From Dissophora ornata (taxonomy: Eukaryota; Mortierellomycota; Mortierellomycetes; Mortierellales; Mortierellaceae): DNA of 12,477 nucleotides. The stretch is taken from assembly GCA_025201705.1 (NCBI GenBank), contig MU616857.1, forward strand, positions 1 through 12,477. The letters are read 5' to 3'. The notes beneath the pieces are model-generated. The model was not told the origin of the DNA, made no database searches, and was given only the letters and a program-made list of their open reading frames with translations. The first letter of the stretch is position 1. Every line of letters starts with the position of its first letter. The translations under genes were made by a program, and so were the position numbers. This document shows positions 8,464-12,477 of this stretch, in pieces.

Positions 8464-10463
8464 TCAATTGCACTTCCCCTTGCCAATCGGGGCATCCAGG
8501 GATGTAGGGGACGAGTTCAGCGTTGAGCAGCTGCCAATTTCCACCTTCTCACCGCCCACTTCTTCCTCAAGCTCAGCCTTTCCAAGCGGTCCGTCCTCCA
8601 TGACCTCCTCCTTGTCGCAGCCGACAGGGTGCCCTTCGAGGTCATGTTCCATTTCTTCCAGTCCATTTGCATTCTCCTTGGAACCCTCTGCAAACTCTGC
8701 AGGATCCCTATTCGCCGCTAAGACTAACATCATGACTAACCCCACTCCTCCCATCACACCATACGCGTAAAACGCAGCACTATAGCCGCTCATCAGTGCA
8801 TCTTCAGTCGAACCAGCCGGGGTATGGGCTTCCGCGATAATATTTGCAATGGCAAGACCAATAGGTGCTCCGAGTTGAATACCGACATTGAAAATAGCGC
8901 CAACCACGCCTTGGTCCTCGTCCCTGGCATCCGCAACCGCATTGACTTGGCAGCACATCCAAGTAGGCGAGAGACCCATGCAATTGATAATGAACGCTGG
9001 GAACGCATAATGCCAATATGTGTAGCCGGGCTTGATCTGCGCAAAGATGATAGAGCTACCGATGATAAAGCACCAACCAAACATCATGATGATCTTGGTT
9101 CGTGTATACACAAACAGCTTAGTGACCGAGTACAGTCCAACCACAAGGCCGACACCATGGACGATATAACAGCACGCGGTGATGAGAGAGTTGTAATGCA
9201 ACACATTCTGGAAGGTCAAGGAGGAATAAAAGATCATGGTGTTGTACGTGGCCGTGACGCAAACGATAATGATAATCGAGGACGAGAACCGACGCGACTT
9301 CCAGATGTGGAAAGGCATGATTGGATAATCGATCTTGTACTCTAGCACGACGAAACCGAGCAGGAAAGCGACTCCAACTAGTAACGGAGCCAAGGTCTTG
9401 GCAGAACCCCAGCCTGTTGTCGTCGATTCAGTCAAGTAATAGATGATCGCAATGATGCCGATCGTGAAGCAGAAGGCGCCACCATAGTCTATACGATTAT
9501 CGACCTCGGACTCAGACTTTTCTTTGGAATCCGAGATGATAAAGAAGCCAGCAATTGAGAGGCATGCAGACAGAATAGCTGTCAGGAAAAAGATCCACTG
9601 CCAGCCGATGGTGGCGTCAAATATCCCACCAAGTAAAACGCCAACCGTCTGACTGCAAATTTACATGAATCAAAGGTTAGTCTAACAGGTGCCTTTGTTC
9701 TTCTGCGGCGCTTCAAATAAAGAAATACTTGCCCAATAATGGCTGCTCCGCTGAACATGGACAGGGCAAAGGTCCGCTCAGCTCCGAGAGGATAGGTCGT
9801 CGTCAAGAGTGCAAGAGCAGATGGAATTGTGAACCCCGCACCTGCTCCCTCGAGCGCGCGAGCAACGGACATGAAGATCGGGTTCCTGGCGAAACCGCAG
9901 ATCAAAGCCCAGATGGCAAACCATGAAGTACCCAGCAGGAATATGCGCTTGTGCCCAAAGAGGTCGCCCTGAATTGTAACGTCAAAAGTATGAATTGGCA
10001 ATTAATTCGCGGTAAAGAGTTACTTAACAATCTATGAATGCGACTTACCATGCGACCTCCGATCAGCAGAAATGCTGCATATGTGAGGGCGTACGCCGAA
10101 ACACACCTGTGAAAAAAAAGGACGCAGAACCAAGTGGATGTCAGTCTTCGCCTGGATGGAAGAAATAATAGAGTAAGAAACAGGCGACTGCATCTCCTAA
10201 GCTTACCACTGAAGATTATTTGGGTTATAACCAACGTCGCGCAGGATTGACGGCAGTGCGATTGTAATCGATGCCACGTTGATAATATCAAGCATGGAGG
10301 CCATGGAGATCAGGAACAGCAAGATACCCTTGATCCCTCGAAGTCTCCTGTACCAAGGAGCTTGTTTGATAGGATCGATGGGAGGTTGTGAATCTACATC
10401 ATCAGGGAAACATTGTCCCTGAGCACGCATCGAAGCAACCGTGGTTGTATTTGAATCTGGCAT
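8464..10463 (-). CDS. Major facilitator superfamily transporter, DHA2 (14-TM) drug:H+ antiporter type
   Basis: A polytopic membrane protein of the proton-driven DHA2 efflux family, similar in style to fungal Atr1-like transporters; the substrate is unknown. Exons are 10463-10207, 10106-10049, 9968-9729 and 9648-8464, with introns of 100, 80 and 80 bases. All join in phase and give 579 aa. The cytosolic N-terminus is followed by TM1 with LDIINVASITIALPSI (residues about 58-73; motif D1), LQWCVSAYALTYAAFLLIGGR in TM2, motif A GDLFGHKR at 106-113, and the motif C-like GAGAGFTIPS at 146-155. RIDYGGAF and many further hydrophobic helices follow, then GLSPTWMCCQVN and DEDQGVVGAIFN. An acidic cytosolic tail of about 60 residues is rich in Glu and Gly. 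The start is ATG 10463 with A at -3. The neighbour at 11976 is a close paralogue in the same orientation. Plasma-membrane or vacuolar location cannot be decided. Confidence 0.92.
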
Positions 10464-10636
10464 GCTTGTGGGATGTGATTTGAGGAGGAATGTCAAATAA
10501 AATTACCGCTGCGCAGCGTGTTTGAAGAATGATGCGTGAATGAGTAAAGAGCAGACTCAAGGGTATTGTGCGAGAATGGAGGGTGAAAAGTACCGTTTAG
10601 AAATTAGGAATACTAGAGCAGAAGTAATACCCCGAC

Positions 10637-10642
10637 TTTATA
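10637..10642 (-). promoter_or_regulatory. TATA-like element upstream of the DHA2 transporter
   Basis: On the minus strand TATAAA follows a run of nine A residues, 174 bases upstream of the ATG at 10463. An A-rich tract followed by TATAAA suits a fungal core promoter of a regulated gene. It implies a leader of roughly 100-140 bases. Confidence 0.4.
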
Positions 10643-11662
10643 CTTTTTTTTTGTTTACCATTGTGATTACCAGATGTTGATGGTATAGACCTACCAGGCA
10701 GAGTACCAAGGGGCAAGGGTGGCTCTCAAGTCGGGTGCGGGTGAGCAGTGGTGTGGAAGTCTCGCCCTTGATTTCCCGGCGCACGTCGTTTGACACTTGA
10801 GGCACAGGGAAAACTGTCGCCTCGCAGAGTCTAAATCGCGCCCTTGGTCATCATTCTAGATGAGCATATTGATCCTGGGCTTGTGCTGCGCATCGATTAT
10901 TTTTCATTTACGCCCTCCGCTCTTGTTCCCACCACTTTTGCAACTGATGAAGATGACACCGGTTGTCAGCGTGTGCACCGAAGGTCTCATCCTTGTACTT
11001 GCAACTGGTTCTCTCAATAATGCGTACATATGTCTTGTCTCTGTAGAGAGATCACATCTTGTCACTCGTGGCCCATTCTCATCAGAATCCATGATCCACA
11101 TTTTTACACTCACCCCTCGGTGCATCACAAAACCATAAATAAAATATGGTTCAACATTGCATCGATGGACTCGATGTGTGGGCGTGAATCCTACAAAGGG
11201 TCAGAGGCTGTTTTCTTCTGCCTTCCTGAATCCGGGGATTGGGAGCGAGTCTCCGAAACCACCGCCATGCTGTCTTTGTTGGGGCGCTCGTTTGCCAGCG
11301 GAAAAGGAAGCTACATAAAATTGGTCTGGATAAGGGATTGCATGCTTCCGTGTCCCATTCCCACATACAGCGTCCCCTTCCCTTACCTTCCCCCCTCCGC
11401 CGCTGTTCTTTCTTTCAGCGAGTGTTATTTTCATTTTGGCATGATGAGCCGCTCCTCCAAACTCGATACTTCACTCTCCATGCCCCCCATGGCCATCTAG
11501 CTCAAAGGAGCAGACTTTTTCATTTTTCACCTGAGTTTGTCGCCCCTATCTTTTTTTTTCTTTTCAGATTGCGTTTGGACCCGAAGATAACTGTCTTCCC
11601 CCTGTTCGTTTGAGCTATGGTACCCCTCATTTGCCCATTGCCACTGTTGCTCCCTATTGTCA

Positions 11663-11674
11663 AGTACATGTACT
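11663..11674. repeat. 12-bp perfect palindrome
   Basis: AGTACATGTACT is its own reverse complement. It sits about 300 bases downstream of the partial transporter stop in non-coding DNA. It could be a dimeric factor site, but nothing ties it to a known regulator. Confidence 0.3.
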
Positions 11675-11776
11675 GCACTGACATTTCAGGTCGAGTGGGG
11701 CTCTGGATCGAAGTCGCTCGAGCCGAGTGGAACCGAGATATTATCCACTTCAAAGTGACGCTATGTTTAACGGAAA

Positions 11777-11793
11777 TTTGCGTTCGACGCAAA
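11777..11793. repeat. Inverted repeat with 7-bp arms
   Basis: TTTGCGT and ACGCAAA flank the three-base spacer TCG. The arms are perfect. The site lies 183 bases past the stop of the partial transporter, probably beyond its transcript end. It could be a regulatory dyad or chance. Confidence 0.35.
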
Positions 11794-11897
11794 CACCAAC
11801 TCCATCAATAGATCACAGCTGGAACGTAAGAACTTACGCCCTTCTTTTACCCTGACAAACATCAAGGAATTGGGATGTGCCAGATGAGTAATATGCA

Positions 11898-11903
11898 TTT
11901 ATT
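11898..11903 (-). terminator. Poly(A) signal of the partial transporter gene
   Basis: TTTATT on the plus strand reads AATAAA on the minus strand, 73 bases after the TAG stop at 11978-11976. The spacing is typical of a fungal 3' UTR. Confidence 0.5.
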
Positions 11904-11975
11904 ATCTATGCTATCAATGCTTTCCACATTATACATATTTTACAAAAAGAGAAATAAAGAACAAAGATGCTTTTT

Positions 11976-12477
11976 CTAAGCTGAAAGCGTCTGCGCAATG
12001 GAAATAGAGGAAGGATTTTGGATTTCAGCTTTTGTCTCCACAACTTCGCCCTCCAATACTGAGACATCGCTGCTCTTGACTGCAGGCGAGCCCTTTTCTT
12101 GATCCTCCTCCATCGCCTCTGGTGCCACTCCGCCGAACTCGATCGGGTCGCGGTTCGAGGCCAAAATTGCAACCATCACCAAGCCGACGCCGCCGAACAC
12201 ACTGAACGCGTAAAATGCGGCTTTGTAGCCACTCATCAGCGCCTCAGGGGTGCCGCCAAGGCCTTCATAAGACTGAGACAAGATCGTAGCAATGGCCAGT
12301 CCAACAGGTCCACCGAGTTGTACCGCAACGTTAAAGACGGCTCCGACAACACCTTGGTCTTCGTCTTTGGCATCAGCGACGACATTGACTTGACAGCACA
12401 TCCACGTAGGTGAAAGTCCAATACAGTTGACAATGAGTGCCGGGAACGCGAAATGCCAGTAACTCATATTGGGAGCG
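11976..12477 (-). CDS. MFS transporter, DHA2 type, C-terminal part (truncated by window edge)
   Basis: The last 166 residues of a second DHA2-type transporter; the 5' part lies beyond the right edge, and no intron is seen in this part. It begins inside a membrane segment (YWHFAFPALIVNCIGLSPTW) and continues through CCQVNVVADAKDEDQGVVG, a Gly-rich helix, ALMSGYKAAFYAF, the last helix GGVGLVMVAILASNRDPIEF, and an acidic cytosolic tail ending ISIAQTLSA. By eye about 70% of residues match the corresponding 109 residues of the 8464-10463 transporter, with a one-to-one alignment and no gaps, while the cytosolic tails differ. The two are head-to-tail paralogues. The substrate is unknown, and the different tails may mean different regulation. 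Confidence 0.9.
   Translation of the reverse strand, partial: APNMSYWHFAFPALIVNCIGLSPTWMCCQVNVVADAKDEDQGVVGAVFNVAVQLGGPVGLAIATILSQSYEGLGGTPEALMSGYKAAFYAFSVFGGVGLVMVAILASNRDPIEFGGVAPEAMEEDQEKGSPAVKSSDVSVLEGEVVETKAEIQNPSSISIAQTLSA

Larger units (their letters stand above)
10464..11975. other. Long intergenic region between tandem transporter paralogues
   Basis: About 1.5 kb with no recognisable gene. Plus-strand frames up to 156 codons (11030-11500) and minus-strand frames under 100 codons show no known motif and are rich in Cys, His and Ser, as expected of chance translation. Present are a TATA-like element near the left gene, several poly-T runs (about 10643, 11550), two short palindromes at 11663-11674 and 11777-11793, and a poly(A) signal for the right-hand gene. 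It should hold the promoter of the 8464-10463 transporter and the 3' UTR of its paralogue. Confidence 0.5.

Noticed and set aside
8824..9345. 173-codon plus-strand frame opposite the transporter
   Set aside because: It is antisense to a well-supported membrane protein exon and encodes a charged sequence without family resemblance.
10464..10496. Transporter start 11 codons upstream of 10463
   Set aside because: The upstream codon is TTG, not ATG; ATG 10463 has an A at -3 and is the first ATG in the frame.
11030..11500. 156-codon plus-strand frame between the transporters
   Set aside because: No recognisable motif, many Cys/Ser/His residues and no supporting splice or promoter signal; consistent with chance.

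Overview
The window is a stretch of fungal nuclear DNA. The genes carry short spliceosomal introns of about 80-120 bases with GT..AG ends, their 3' ends have AATAAA signals, and the largest gene encodes SPT7, the bromodomain scaffold of the SAGA co-activator. The intron-rich compact layout and protein style suggest an early-diverging fungus such as Mortierellomycota or Mucoromycota. That placement is inferred and was not tested against any database.

Layout from left to right. Positions 1-98 (minus) may hold the 5' end of a divergent gene. About 204-1390 (plus) is a four-exon TPMT-family S-adenosylmethionine methyltransferase whose first exon is uncertain. Positions 1510-7717 (minus) are a six-exon SPT7 gene. 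All five introns join in phase and the exon lengths sum to exactly 1911 codons (1910 aa). It has an N-terminal region, a bromodomain, a histone fold, the conserved Spt7 C-terminal block and a very long Lys/Arg/Asp low-complexity tail. The methyltransferase and SPT7 are convergent, with stops only 119 bases apart. Positions 7718-8463 are the SPT7 5' region, which also receives the 3' end of the next gene. Positions 8464-10463 (minus) are a four-exon, 579-aa DHA2-type major facilitator transporter. Positions 10464-11975 are 1.5 kb of apparent non-coding DNA. From 11976 to the right edge (minus) lies the 3' end of a second, closely similar transporter, so the two form a head-to-tail paralogous pair.

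The genes do not form a pathway: a small-molecule methyltransferase, a chromatin co-activator subunit and two efflux-type transporters. The most unusual element is the SPT7 tail. About 265 residues alternate KD then RD, a 63-residue unit seems to recur within it, and the last intron would yield a tail-less protein if retained. No rRNA, tRNA, CRISPR array, transposase or viral gene was seen.
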